Below, piece by piece: positions 6,664 to 14,890 of a stretch of DNA of 19,994 nucleotides. Source of the stretch: DASUZB01 sp036377075 (GTDB lineage Bacteria; Actinomycetota; CALGFH01). The translations under genes and the position numbers were made by a program. A model generated the notes under the pieces. That model saw only the letters and a list, made by a program, of their open reading frames with translations. It was not told where the DNA came from and made no database searches. The stretch lies in contig DASUZB010000188.1 of the NCBI GenBank assembly GCA_036377075.1, positions 1 through 19,994 on the forward strand, read 5' to 3'. Each line of letters starts with the position of its first letter. Position 1 is the stretch's first letter.

Positions 6664-7746
6664 TCAAGCTGTTCGACGGCTGCCACGCCCTGCGGGGACC
6701 GGTGGTGGGGCGGCGAGCAGGGCGAGCGCGAACCCGGTCAGGCCCGACAGCACGACGGCGCCGGCCCAGACCGGGGCCGACCAGGCCAGCCCGTAGCCGG
6801 CGGCGAGCAGGCCCATGTAGGGCAGCCACAAGGCGAGCGGTACCAGGCCGCCCACCGCCCGCAGCGCCCAGGGTCGGTTGGGGGCCGGTCGCAGCCAGGC
6901 GACCAGGGCGTCGCCGGCGAGCCCGCCGACCAGCGAGGCGAGCAGCAGCCAGGCCGCCTGGAACTCGAAGACCGCGTCCAGGGCGACGGCGGTGGCGGCG
7001 AACAGCACCGTGGCGGTGCCCGCCGGTGGGTGCCAGCGGCGCAGCACCAGCAGCAGGGCGCCGACCAGGAGCACGGTGGTGGCCAGCAGGTTGGCGATGC
7101 CGCGGGCCTGGAACTGCTCGAGCTGCTCGCTGTGGGGCGGGCCGCCGAGCTGCGCCATGGCCGCCGTGGTCGGCGCGATGTGGCCGATGAACGGCGACAG
7201 GTAGCTGACGAAGAAGCCGACGAAGGTCAGCATGGCGGTGGCCGACAGCAGCACCGGCAGGAATTCGCGCGTGCCTGGCGCGTCCTCGCCCGGGGTGGAC
7301 CAGGCGGCCCGCCAGGGGGTGGTGAGCAGCAGCGCCGCGCCGGTGAACAGGACCAGGTGGGTGGGGCTCAGCAGCGCCTCGAGGTCGGCCTCGATGCCGA
7401 ACAGCGTGTGCCAGCCGAGGTCGGCCAGCCCACCGGCGAGGAACGCCCCCGCGCCGAGCAGGCCGAGCCCGTAGCCGGCTGGGGCCGGGCGTCCGGCCCG
7501 CCGGGCGCGCAGGACCTGGGCGAGCACCCAGCCGGCGGTGGCCAGGAAGCCGCCGTACAGCACGCCGTGAGCGGGGGTGAAGAACGACTCCAGCCCGTGG
7601 GTGAACACGTGGGTGTGGCCGTCGTAGAGCAGGCCGATGACCATCCACATGCCCCCGAGGGCCGTGACGAGGTTGCCGGTCCAGGTCGCGGTGGGGCGTT
7701 GCCCGACCACGCTGCTGGCGGGCGGGTGTGCGGTGATGGCGGTCAT
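6664..7746 (-). CDS. Histidine-rich multi-pass membrane protein, function unknown
   Basis: A 360-residue protein with about nine or ten hydrophobic segments (first at residues 24-41, last near 320-340). Histidines cluster at membrane edges: H44, H46 and H50 in LLYDGHTHVFTHG, H60 in FFTPAHGVLYGG, H113 in LADLGWHTLFG and H130 in LLSPTHLVLFTG. I do not recognise a named family. Paired HxH and membrane histidines could bind copper or another metal, which fits the location directly downstream of a P1B ATPase gene and a CsoR-like operator. The start at 7746 follows GGGAGG with good spacing. It could be a metal permease, a copper-dependent membrane enzyme or an accessory protein. The frame stays open far upstream only as a shadow of the ATPase gene. 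Confidence 0.75.
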   Translation of the reverse strand: MTAITAHPPASSVVGQRPTATWTGNLVTALGGMWMVIGLLYDGHTHVFTHGLESFFTPAHGVLYGGFLATAGWVLAQVLRARRAGRPAPAGYGLGLLGAGAFLAGGLADLGWHTLFGIEADLEALLSPTHLVLFTGAALLLTTPWRAAWSTPGEDAPGTREFLPVLLSATAMLTFVGFFVSYLSPFIGHIAPTTAAMAQLGGPPHSEQLEQFQARGIANLLATTVLLVGALLLVLRRWHPPAGTATVLFAATAVALDAVFEFQAAWLLLASLVGGLAGDALVAWLRPAPNRPWALRAVGGLVPLALWLPYMGLLAAGYGLAWSAPVWAGAVVLSGLTGFALALLAAPPPVPAGRGSRRTA

Positions 7747-7772
7747 GAAGCCTCCCTCGGTTCGAGATGCCC

Positions 7773-7787
7773 TACCCCAGCAGGGTA
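7773..7787. promoter_or_regulatory. CsoR-like operator upstream of the histidine-rich membrane protein gene
   Basis: TACCCCAGCAGGGTA is a near-perfect palindrome of the TACCC...GGGTA type used by CsoR repressors. It sits 27 bases before the start of the membrane protein, in the roughly 100-base gap behind the ATPase gene. A csoR gene is present in the same locus. Confidence 0.6.
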
Positions 7788-7844
7788 TCAACCCCTGGTC
7801 CAAATCCGCAGCACGCGCCTCCGCCGCCGGGAGCGACCCGGCGG

Positions 7845-10283
7845 CTACCTGGTCGCCTCCGCCGGCAGCATGGGTCCGGTGGTAGGTCGGGGTGGCTGGT
7901 CCGGCGGTGGGGGCGAGGGCAGGCGCAGGCGCTTGAGCGCCAGGGCGTTGACCGCGACGATGAAGCTCGAGCCCGACATCGACAGGGCGGCGATCTCGGG
8001 GCGGAGCACCAGGCCGAAGGCCGGCTCGAACACCCCCGCGGCGATCGGCAGCGCGATCGCGTTGTAGCCGACCGCCCAGCCGAGGTTCTGGCGCATCTTG
8101 CGCAGCGTGCCCCGGCCGATGCGCAGGGCGGTGGCGACGTCGAGGGGGTCGGAGCGCATCAGCACCACGTCGGCGGTCTCGATCGCCACGTCGGTGCCGG
8201 CACCGATGGCGATGCCGAGGTCGGCGACTGCCAGGGCAGGGGCGTCGTTGACGCCGTCGCCGACCATGGCGACCTTGCGGCCCTGGCCCTGCAGCTCGGC
8301 CACCTTGGCGGCCTTGTCGCCGGGCAGGACCTCGGCGATCACCCGGTCGATGCCCAGCTCCGCGGCGATCCGCTCGGCGGTGGCGCGGTTGTCGCCGGTG
8401 AGCATCACCACCTGGACGCCGGCCTGGTGCAGGGCCGCGACGGCGGCCGCCGAGGTCTGCCGTGGGGCGTCGGCGATCGCCAGCAGGCCGGCCGCGCGGC
8501 CGTCCACGGCCGCGACCACCACCGTGTGCCCCTCGGCGGCGAGCCGCTCGCGCCGTTCCGCCAGCGAGCCGAGGTCGACGCCCTCGCGCCGCATCAGCCT
8601 GGCGTTGCCGACCGCGACCCGCTTGCCGTCCACGGTGGCGAGGGCGCCGTGGCCGGGGACGTTCTCGAAGGCGCCGGCCGCCGCCGGGTCGACCCCGTCG
8701 GCCTCGGCGCGGCGCACCACCGCCTCGGCGAGCGGGTGCTCGGAGGCGCGCTCCACGGCGGCGACCAGCCGCAGCAGCTCGGCCTCGTCGACGCCGTCGG
8801 CGGGGACGATCCCGGTGACCTCCGGCTCGCCCTTGGTGAGGGTGCCGGTCTTGTCCATGACCACGGTGTCGATCCGGGCGGAGGTCTCCAGCGCCATGGC
8901 GTTCTTGAACAGGATGCCGCGCTTGGCGCCGAGCCCGGTGCCGACCATGATCGCGGTCGGGGTGGCCAGGCCGAGCGCGTCGGGGCAGGTGATCACGACC
9001 ACGGTGATGGCGAACAGCAGCGCGTCGCTGAGCGGCCGGTCGCTGAACAGCGCCCAGGCGGCGAAGGTGAGCCCACCGCCGACGAGGGCGACCAGCACCA
9101 GCCAGAAGGCGGCCCGGTCGGCGAGGCGCTGGCCGGGCGCCTTGGAGTTCTGCGCCTCCTGCACGAGCTTGACGATCTGGGCGAGCGCGGTGTCGGCGCC
9201 GACCTTGGTGGCCCGCACCCGCAGCGTGCCGTTCCTGTTGATGGTCGCGCCGACCACCTGGTCGCCGGGCTGCTTGTGGACCGGCAGGCTCTCGCCGGTG
9301 ACCATCGACTCGTCGACCTCGCTGTCGCCGTCGACGACCTCGCCGTCGACCGCCACCTTCGCGCCGGGGCGCACCAGCAGCAGGTCGCCGACCTGCACTT
9401 CGGAGGTCGGCAGCTCGACGGGCTCGCCGTCGCGGACCACCAGCGCCCTGGGCGGGGCGAGGTCGAGCAGGGTGCGGATGGCGTCGTTGGCGCCGCCGCG
9501 GGCGCGCATCTCGAACCAGTGGCCCAGCAGCACGAACGCGGCAAGGACGGTGGCGGCCTCGTAGAAGACGTCGCCGCCGCCGCTGAGCGTGACCGCGACC
9601 GAGTACAGCCAACCCGCCCCGACGGCGACCGCGACCAGCACCATCATGTCCAGCGTGCGGGCGCGCAGGGCGCGGACGGCGCCGGCGAAGAAGATCCAGC
9701 AGGAGTAGAGGACCACCGGCAGGCTCAGCAGCAGCGACCAGACGTCGTCGCGCAGCCCGAACGGCGCCGCGGTCCGGAAGCCGAGGACCTCGCGGCCGAT
9801 CGGCGACCACAGCAGGATCGGCACGGAGAAGACCGCGGCGACCAGGAAGCGGTTGCGCATGTCGGCGACCATCGCCGCCATCGACATGCCGGCGTGGGCG
9901 CCGTGGGCCTCGTGCCCGGGCGCCGGTCGCGCCTCCGCCGCCGCACGGTGGCCGTGCTCTGGCGCCTCCGCCGGGCGGCCGGGCGCCGCGGCGGCGCCGT
10001 GGCCGCCGTGCGTCCCCGCCTCCATCAGCGGGTCGCAGACGTGGGACGGCACCGACTGGCCGGCGCAGTGGTAGCCGCACTCCTCGACCCAGCGGCGCAA
10101 CTCGACAACGGAGGTCTGCTCAGGGTGGTAGGCGACCGTGGCGGTCTGGGCCACCGGGTTCGCCTCGACCCGCTCGACCCCCGGCCGGCGGGCGAGGACC
10201 GCCTCCACGACCCCCTTCTCGGAGGCGCGCAGCATCCCGCGCACGTCCAGGACGACGGTGGCCGCTGGCTGGTGCTGGTTCAT
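7845..10283 (-). CDS. CPD-type heavy-metal P1B ATPase (CopB-like)
   Basis: An 812-residue metal-exporting P-type ATPase. Core motifs are intact: MVTGESLP (actuator), Asp477 in MDKTGTLT (phosphorylation), SEHPLAEAVVRR (nucleotide-binding HP) and GDGVNDAPAL (hinge). The metal-site motif in the transmembrane domain is unusual: VITCPDALGLATPTA, i.e. Cys433-Pro434-Asp435 instead of CPC, CPH or SPC. The N-terminal HMA-like domain lacks CxxC (GMLRASEKG, residues 16-24) but is followed by Cys69, Cys73 and Cys83, a His-rich linker (92-130) and a Met cluster (MSMAAMVADM), resembling CopB enzymes. Metal is probably Cu or Ag from context, but unproven. The start at 10283 follows GGGGAA; a Met ten codons earlier is less well placed. 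It is transcribed divergently from csoR, with a shared operator region. Confidence 0.93.
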   Translation of the reverse strand: MNQHQPAATVVLDVRGMLRASEKGVVEAVLARRPGVERVEANPVAQTATVAYHPEQTSVVELRRWVEECGYHCAGQSVPSHVCDPLMEAGTHGGHGAAAAPGRPAEAPEHGHRAAAEARPAPGHEAHGAHAGMSMAAMVADMRNRFLVAAVFSVPILLWSPIGREVLGFRTAAPFGLRDDVWSLLLSLPVVLYSCWIFFAGAVRALRARTLDMMVLVAVAVGAGWLYSVAVTLSGGGDVFYEAATVLAAFVLLGHWFEMRARGGANDAIRTLLDLAPPRALVVRDGEPVELPTSEVQVGDLLLVRPGAKVAVDGEVVDGDSEVDESMVTGESLPVHKQPGDQVVGATINRNGTLRVRATKVGADTALAQIVKLVQEAQNSKAPGQRLADRAAFWLVLVALVGGGLTFAAWALFSDRPLSDALLFAITVVVITCPDALGLATPTAIMVGTGLGAKRGILFKNAMALETSARIDTVVMDKTGTLTKGEPEVTGIVPADGVDEAELLRLVAAVERASEHPLAEAVVRRAEADGVDPAAAGAFENVPGHGALATVDGKRVAVGNARLMRREGVDLGSLAERRERLAAEGHTVVVAAVDGRAAGLLAIADAPRQTSAAAVAALHQAGVQVVMLTGDNRATAERIAAELGIDRVIAEVLPGDKAAKVAELQGQGRKVAMVGDGVNDAPALAVADLGIAIGAGTDVAIETADVVLMRSDPLDVATALRIGRGTLRKMRQNLGWAVGYNAIALPIAAGVFEPAFGLVLRPEIAALSMSGSSFIVAVNALALKRLRLPSPPPPDQPPRPTTGPMLPAEATR

Positions 10284-10331
10284 GGTGTTCCCCAGTTGCG
10301 TCGGGCGCTGCATGCATGTTCACCCTCAGAG

Positions 10332-10346
10332 TACCGTACAGGGGTA
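10332..10346. promoter_or_regulatory. CsoR-like operator in the divergent ATPase/csoR promoter region
   Basis: TACCGTACAGGGGTA has the TACC...GGGTA ends of copper-responsive CsoR operators. It lies between the divergent ATPase gene (start 10283) and csoR (start 10426) and overlaps a candidate -10 box. It could control both directions. Confidence 0.6.
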
Positions 10347-10350
10347 TAGT
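10345..10350 (+). promoter_or_regulatory. Candidate -10 box of the csoR-copZ-copA operon
   Basis: TATAGT is one mismatch from TATAAT and stands out in very GC-rich DNA. The upstream -35 is not clear (TTCACC at 10319 is about 20 bases away). Overlap with the CsoR-like palindrome fits repression by occlusion. The leader would be about 70 bases. Confidence 0.4.
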
Positions 10351-10425
10351 GGCAAGGGCCAGAGGTCACGGTGCCGACCGGGACCGACCAGGACCAGTCC
10401 CGGCGGGACCGACGGGGGAGGACGG

Positions 10426-10704
10426 ATGCGCGGGTACACCGAGAGCAAGGACCAGGTGCAGGGCCGCCTGCGGCGGGTCGAGGGGCAGGTGCGCGGCCTG
10501 CAGCGCATGGTCGACGAGGACGCCTACTGCATCGACGTCCTGACGCAGATCTCCGCCGCCAACGCCGCCCTGCGCAGCGTCGCGGTCGCGCTGCTCGACG
10601 GCCACCTGCGCCACTGCGTCCGCGACGCCGCCGGCGACGACGCCCGCAGCGACGAGATCGTCACCGAGGCGACCGACGCCATCGCCCGCCTGCTCAAGTC
10701 GTAG
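10426..10704 (+). CDS. csoR: CsoR-family copper-sensing repressor
   Basis: A 92-residue all-helical protein of the CsoR/RcnR (DUF156) family. The Cu(I) ligand set Cys-His-Cys is present: Cys35 in DEDAYCIDVLTQ, and His60 and Cys64 in LLDGHLRHCV. Tyr34 next to the first Cys matches the conserved second-shell residue of Mycobacterium tuberculosis CsoR. The N-terminal arginine-rich helix QGRLRRVEGQVRGLQRMV is the usual DNA-contacting part. Without copper, CsoR tetramers bind GC-rich palindromes; Cu(I) releases them. Two such palindromes are at 7773 and 10332. The start is fixed by a strong GGGGGAGG a few bases upstream. First gene of the csoR-copZ-copA operon; its stop codon is part of the copZ ribosome-binding site. 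Confidence 0.95.
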   Translation: MRGYTESKDQVQGRLRRVEGQVRGLQRMVDEDAYCIDVLTQISAANAALRSVAVALLDGHLRHCVRDAAGDDARSDEIVTEATDAIARLLKS

Positions 10705-10713
10705 GAGCGTGCG

Positions 10714-10923
10714 ATGACCACGAGGACCATCTCCGTGCCGGAGATCCACTGCGATCACTGCAAGACCTCGATCGAGGGTGCGCTGGCAGCCCTGCCCGGC
10801 GTGCGGGACGCCCGGGTCGACGTCGAGGCGAGGGACGTGACGGTGGAGTTCGACGAGGCCAGCGTCGACCAGGCGCGGATCGTCGCCGCGATCGAGGAGC
10901 AGGGCTACGAGGTACCCGCCTGA
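10714..10923 (+). CDS. copZ: CopZ-like copper chaperone (single HMA domain)
   Basis: A 69-residue protein forming one heavy-metal-associated beta-alpha-beta-beta-alpha-beta domain. The metal site is EIHCDHCKTSIEGAL, with CxxC at residues 13-16. The rest (LPGVRDARVDVEARDVTVEFD, AAIEEQGYEV) follows the family closely. It should bind Cu(I) in the cytoplasm and deliver it to the N-terminal domain of CopA encoded next. The ribosome-binding site AGGAG overlaps the csoR stop (TAGGAG), and only nine bases separate the two genes, so they share a transcript. HCDHC rather than MxCxxC is seen in several actinobacterial CopZ-like proteins. Confidence 0.93.
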   Translation: MTTRTISVPEIHCDHCKTSIEGALAALPGVRDARVDVEARDVTVEFDEASVDQARIVAAIEEQGYEVPA

Positions 10924-10963
10924 GCGCGGGACAAGAGGCTTGCCACACCGAGGAGCACCACCG

Positions 10964-13186
10964 ATGCCCACCCAGCGCCAGCCGAGGCCGGCCGCGGGCC
11001 GTGCCGTGACCGCCCCCGGGACCGTCGAGTTCGTGGTCGGCGGGATGACCTGCGCCTCGTGCGCCGCGCGGGTGCAGCGGGTGCTGGCCAGGATCGACGG
11101 CGTCGCCGACGCCGAGGTCAACCTGGCCACCAGCCGGGCGCGGGTCCAGCTGGCGCGGCCGGTGGAGACCGCGGAGCTGACCGCGCGGGTGGCAAGGATC
11201 GGCTACAGCCTCGCCCCGGTCGCCGAGCAGCGGCGCGAGGGGGCCGTCGACGCCGAGGCCGCCGCCCGCCGCGCCTGGGGCTACCGCGTGGCGGCGGTCG
11301 CCCCCGCCGCGCTGTTCGCGCTGGTCACGATGGTCCAACCGGCGCTGATGGAGGCGACTGGCTGGCGCCTGGCCGCGCTGGTGGTCGCGACGCTGGTGGA
11401 GTTCGTGGTCGGCTGGCCGTTCCTGCGCGAGGCCGGCCGGCGGGCGCGCCGCCTGACGGCGAACATGGACACCCTGGTCGCGGTCGGCACCCTGGCCGCC
11501 TACGGGTTCAGCGTCTGGGAGCTGGCCAGCGGCGGCATGGAGCTGTACTTCGAGACCGCGATCCTGCTGATTTCCTTCCTCTCGCTGGGCCGCTACCTCG
11601 AGGCGCGCGCCAGAGGACGCGCCGGCCAGGCGATCCGCGCCCTGCTGGAACTCGGCGCCAAGCAGGCCCGGCTGGTCCGCGACGACGGCGAGCTGATGGT
11701 CCCGGTCGACCAGGTCGCCGTCGGCGACCTCGTACGGGTCCGGCCGGGGGAGAAGGTCCCGGTCGACGGCGAGGTCGTCGACGGCGCCAGCGCCGTGGAC
11801 GAGTCCATGCTGACCGGCGAGAGCGTGCCGGTCGAGAAGGCGCCGGGCGACCGCGTGGCCGGCGCGACCTTGAATGCCGGCGGCGTGCTCACGGTGCGGG
11901 CGACCGCGGTTGGCGCCGACACCGCCCTGGCGCGGATCGTCCGGCTGGTCGAGCAGGCCCAGGCCGGCAAGGGCCAGGCGCAGCGGGGAGCGGACCGCAT
12001 CTCGGCGGTGTTCGTCCCGGCGGTGATCGCGGCGGCCGCGCTCACCTTCGCCGGCTGGGCGGTGCTCGGCGACGATCCGGCCAAGGGCCTGACCGCCGCC
12101 GTAGCCGTGCTCATCATCGCCTGCCCGTGCGCGCTCGGCCTGGCCACCCCGACCGCGGTCATGGTCGGGGTCGGCCGCGGCGCCGAGCTCGGCGTCCTCA
12201 TCAAGAGCGTCGAGGTGCTGGAGCGCACCCGCCGGATCACCACCGTGGTGTTCGACAAGACCGGCACCCTGACCCGCGGGCGGATGGCGCTGACCGACGT
12301 GGTCGCCGGCGAGGACGTCGGCGAGGACGAGCTGCTGCGCCTCGCCGGCGCCGCCGAGGCCGGCAGCGAGCACCCGATCGGCGCCGCCATCGCCACCGGC
12401 GCCCGTCGCGGGGTCGAGCTGCCCGCCGTCCGCAGGTTCGAGGCGTTGGCCGGGCTGGGCGTCCGCGCGGACGTGCCGACGGATGACGGTCTGGTGACGG
12501 TCTGGGTCGGGCGGCGCAAGCTGGCCGCCGAGGCCGGCCTGCTGGTCCCCGACGCGCTCGACGAGGCCGCCGAGCGGCTGGAGCACGCGGCCAGGACGGT
12601 CGGTCTGGCCGGCTGGGACGGCCAGGTCCGCGGCGTCCTCGCGGTGGCCGACACCCTCAAGGACGGCGCCCGCGAGCAGGTCGCGCGGCTCCATGCCATG
12701 GGCCTCGAGGTCGCCATGCTGACCGGCGACAACGCCGCCACCGCCGGCGCGATCGCGGAGCAGGTGGGAATCGACCAGGTCCTCGCGGAGGTGCTGCCCG
12801 GCGACAAGGTCGGCGAGGTCGCCCGCATGCAGGTCGCGGGCAGGACCGTCGCGATGGTCGGCGACGGCGTCAACGACGCCCCGGCGCTGGTCCAGGCCGA
12901 CCTCGGCATCGCCATCGGCAGCGGGACCGACGTGGCCATCGAGGCCAGCGACCTGACCCTGCTCCGCGGCGACCTGGAGGGCGTGGCCAGCGCGATCGAG
13001 CTGTCGCGGCGCACCTACCGCACGATCGTGCAGAACCTGTTCTGGGCCTTCGGCTACAACGCCGCGGCCATCCCGCTGGCCGCCGCCGGCCTGCTCAGCC
13101 CGGTCATCGCCGGCGCCGCGATGGCCTTCTCCAGCGTCAGCGTGGTCGCCAACTCGCTGCGCCTGCGCCGCTTCGGACGGCGCTGA
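10964..13186 (+). CDS. copA: Cu(I)-exporting P1B-1 ATPase CopA
   Basis: A 740-residue ATPase with one N-terminal HMA domain (GMTCASC, Cys30 and Cys33), eight predicted transmembrane helices and all core motifs: MLTGESVP, Cys387-Pro388-Cys389 in IIACPCALGLATPTAVM, Asp431 in FDKTGTLT, SEHPIGAAIA, and GDGVNDAPAL. CPC together with a GMTCASC domain identifies the Cu(I)/Ag(I) P1B-1 group, which pumps Cu(I) out of the cytoplasm. The start at 10964 follows GAGGAG; a Met eight codons earlier has no such site. It is the third gene of the csoR operon, 40 bases after copZ, the usual order in actinobacteria. The enzyme clearly differs from the CPD ATPase at 7845-10283. Length and composition are normal. 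A very long antisense frame covering this gene is a shadow. Confidence 0.95.
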   Translation: MPTQRQPRPAAGRAVTAPGTVEFVVGGMTCASCAARVQRVLARIDGVADAEVNLATSRARVQLARPVETAELTARVARIGYSLAPVAEQRREGAVDAEAAARRAWGYRVAAVAPAALFALVTMVQPALMEATGWRLAALVVATLVEFVVGWPFLREAGRRARRLTANMDTLVAVGTLAAYGFSVWELASGGMELYFETAILLISFLSLGRYLEARARGRAGQAIRALLELGAKQARLVRDDGELMVPVDQVAVGDLVRVRPGEKVPVDGEVVDGASAVDESMLTGESVPVEKAPGDRVAGATLNAGGVLTVRATAVGADTALARIVRLVEQAQAGKGQAQRGADRISAVFVPAVIAAAALTFAGWAVLGDDPAKGLTAAVAVLIIACPCALGLATPTAVMVGVGRGAELGVLIKSVEVLERTRRITTVVFDKTGTLTRGRMALTDVVAGEDVGEDELLRLAGAAEAGSEHPIGAAIATGARRGVELPAVRRFEALAGLGVRADVPTDDGLVTVWVGRRKLAAEAGLLVPDALDEAAERLEHAARTVGLAGWDGQVRGVLAVADTLKDGAREQVARLHAMGLEVAMLTGDNAATAGAIAEQVGIDQVLAEVLPGDKVGEVARMQVAGRTVAMVGDGVNDAPALVQADLGIAIGSGTDVAIEASDLTLLRGDLEGVASAIELSRRTYRTIVQNLFWAFGYNAAAIPLAAAGLLSPVIAGAAMAFSSVSVVANSLRLRRFGRR

Positions 13187-13273
13187 GGCTCGGCCGCCTG
13201 CTTGGTCGGGTTCATGCCCGAACAGCCGGGTATGTACCTGGCCGTGACTGCCGCCGTGCAGGGGAGGGCCGCA

Positions 13274-14881
13274 ATGAGGCGCCACTCGCTGACCGTGCTC
13301 CTCGCTTCGATGGTCGTGCTGGCATTGCCGGTGGTCGGAAGGGGGGCCGCGGTCACCGCCGACCCGACCGGCGGGACGCCCGGCGGCGGCACGCCGGGCA
13401 CGGCCTCCAACTTCCGCCTGGTGGGCCACGACCCGCTGTTCGGCCGGGGCATGAACGCCGCGCTGGCGCTGTTCGGCCACCACGTCTACGTCGGCAACCG
13501 GACCGACGGCTCGGACACCTGCGGGGTCGGCGACCCGCGGGCCGGCAAGGAGCCGTGCCCGCACCCGCACCCCGGCATCCTGATCGTGGACGCCGCCGAC
13601 CCGTCCAGCCCGAAGGTCGTCGGCGAGATCGGCGCGCCGCATGCGGGCCAGGTCGGCATCACCACCCGCGAGCTGCGCGTGTGGCCGCAGAAGAAGCTGC
13701 TGATCGTGATGACCTTCCGCTGCAGCTCGGTGATCCACGCCTGCCCGGCAGGGGACGACACCACCTTCCCGTTCGACTTCAAGTTCTTCGACCTGAGCGA
13801 CCCGGTGCACCCGCGCTTCATCTCCAACTGGGTGCCGACCTCCAAGGCGGGGCTGAAGATCAAGCCGCACGAGATGTACCTGTGGATCGACCCGCACCAC
13901 TCGGGCCGGGCGCTGCTGTGGATCTCGTACCCGACCGCCTCGGTCGACCCGGCGCGGCCGAACTTCATGGCCGCCGACATCAGCGGCGTCCCGTCCGGCG
14001 AGGCGCCGAAGGACATCGCCGAGGGCAACTGGAACCAGTTCTTCCCCGGCGCCGAGACCCCCGCCAACTACGACAACGACCTCGCCCTGCACTCGATGGC
14101 GCCGACCGCCGACGGCAAGACCACCTACCTGGCCCACCTGCGCGGCGGCACCGGCGTGCTCGACACCCGCGAGGTGGTGGCCGACACCGACGACCACTTC
14201 GTCTCGCTGAACGACAAGCTGCTGAGCCCGGTGGAGAACTTCGTCCGCTGGGGCGCCGGCAACCAGTGCGCCGGCGGCACCGAGGTGGGCTGCTCCGAGA
14301 GCCACTCGGCGGTCCCGGTCCCGGGGCGGCCCTACGAGCTGAACACCGACGAGGTGTACGGCAAGTTCACCGCCCCGTCGTTCGGCTGGCCGTGGGGCTG
14401 GATGCGCCTGCTTAGCGTCAAGGACCCCACCCGGCCGCACCTGGTCAGCGAGTACAAGATCTTCCAGAACACCCCCGCGTTCCTGCCCGACGTCGACCCG
14501 CAGACCAACAGCTTCACCTCCTACTCCTCCCACAACCCCACGCTGACGCGAAACCTCGCGCTGATCGCCTGGCACTCGGGCGGCATGCAGGCGGTCGACA
14601 TCCGCGACCCGCGCCACCCGTCCCAGGGTGGCTGGTACTCCCCGGCGCCGCTGGCGACGGTCGCCAACGAGGACCCAGCGCTGAGCGCCGGCCCGAACAA
14701 GGTCGTCATGTGGAGCTACCCGATCGTCCGCAACGGGCTGGTCTACGTGATCGACATCCGCAACGGCCTCTACATCCTGCGCTACACCGGCCCCAGGGGC
14801 CACGAGGTCGCCGGGCTCCACTTCCTGGAGGGCAACTCCAACCTCGGCGACGCGGTCCGCCTCGCCCGAGACGACGACTGA
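13274..14881 (+). CDS. Secreted LVIVD-repeat (beta-propeller-like) protein
   Basis: A 535-residue exported protein. The N-terminus (MRRHSLTVLLASMVVLALP...) is a Sec signal peptide with probable cleavage near AVTA (about residue 28). The body has LVIVD-type repeats that combine a short beta unit with xDPxxP: HPGILIVDAADPSSPKVVGE, FFDLSDPVHPRFIS, MRLLSVKDPTRPHLVSEY, MQAVDIRDPRHPSQGGWY and VYVIDIRNGLYILRYTG. Such repeats usually build a beta-propeller; function is unknown. It also has many His, Cys and Met residues (KEPCPHPHP, FRCSSVIHAC). It starts 87 bases after copA, has its own ribosome-binding site (GGGGAGGG) and may be copper-regulated, but no operator is clear. A start 24 codons upstream would put extra residues before the signal peptide. 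A strong terminator follows. Confidence 0.82.
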   Translation: MRRHSLTVLLASMVVLALPVVGRGAAVTADPTGGTPGGGTPGTASNFRLVGHDPLFGRGMNAALALFGHHVYVGNRTDGSDTCGVGDPRAGKEPCPHPHPGILIVDAADPSSPKVVGEIGAPHAGQVGITTRELRVWPQKKLLIVMTFRCSSVIHACPAGDDTTFPFDFKFFDLSDPVHPRFISNWVPTSKAGLKIKPHEMYLWIDPHHSGRALLWISYPTASVDPARPNFMAADISGVPSGEAPKDIAEGNWNQFFPGAETPANYDNDLALHSMAPTADGKTTYLAHLRGGTGVLDTREVVADTDDHFVSLNDKLLSPVENFVRWGAGNQCAGGTEVGCSESHSAVPVPGRPYELNTDEVYGKFTAPSFGWPWGWMRLLSVKDPTRPHLVSEYKIFQNTPAFLPDVDPQTNSFTSYSSHNPTLTRNLALIAWHSGGMQAVDIRDPRHPSQGGWYSPAPLATVANEDPALSAGPNKVVMWSYPIVRNGLVYVIDIRNGLYILRYTGPRGHEVAGLHFLEGNSNLGDAVRLARDDD

Positions 14882-14890
14882 GCGAAGGGT

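Noticed and set aside
6664..10080. A single minus-strand frame of over 1100 codons
   Set aside because: Only its last 360 codons are a real gene (the histidine-rich membrane protein). The upstream part is an Arg/Gly/Pro-rich shadow of the ATPase gene, which is read in another frame on the same strand.
13214..13240. GGGTATGTACC upstream of the LVIVD gene as a CsoR operator
   Set aside because: The half-sites are in the opposite order (GGGTA then TACC) from the two better sites, so it does not fit the motif.
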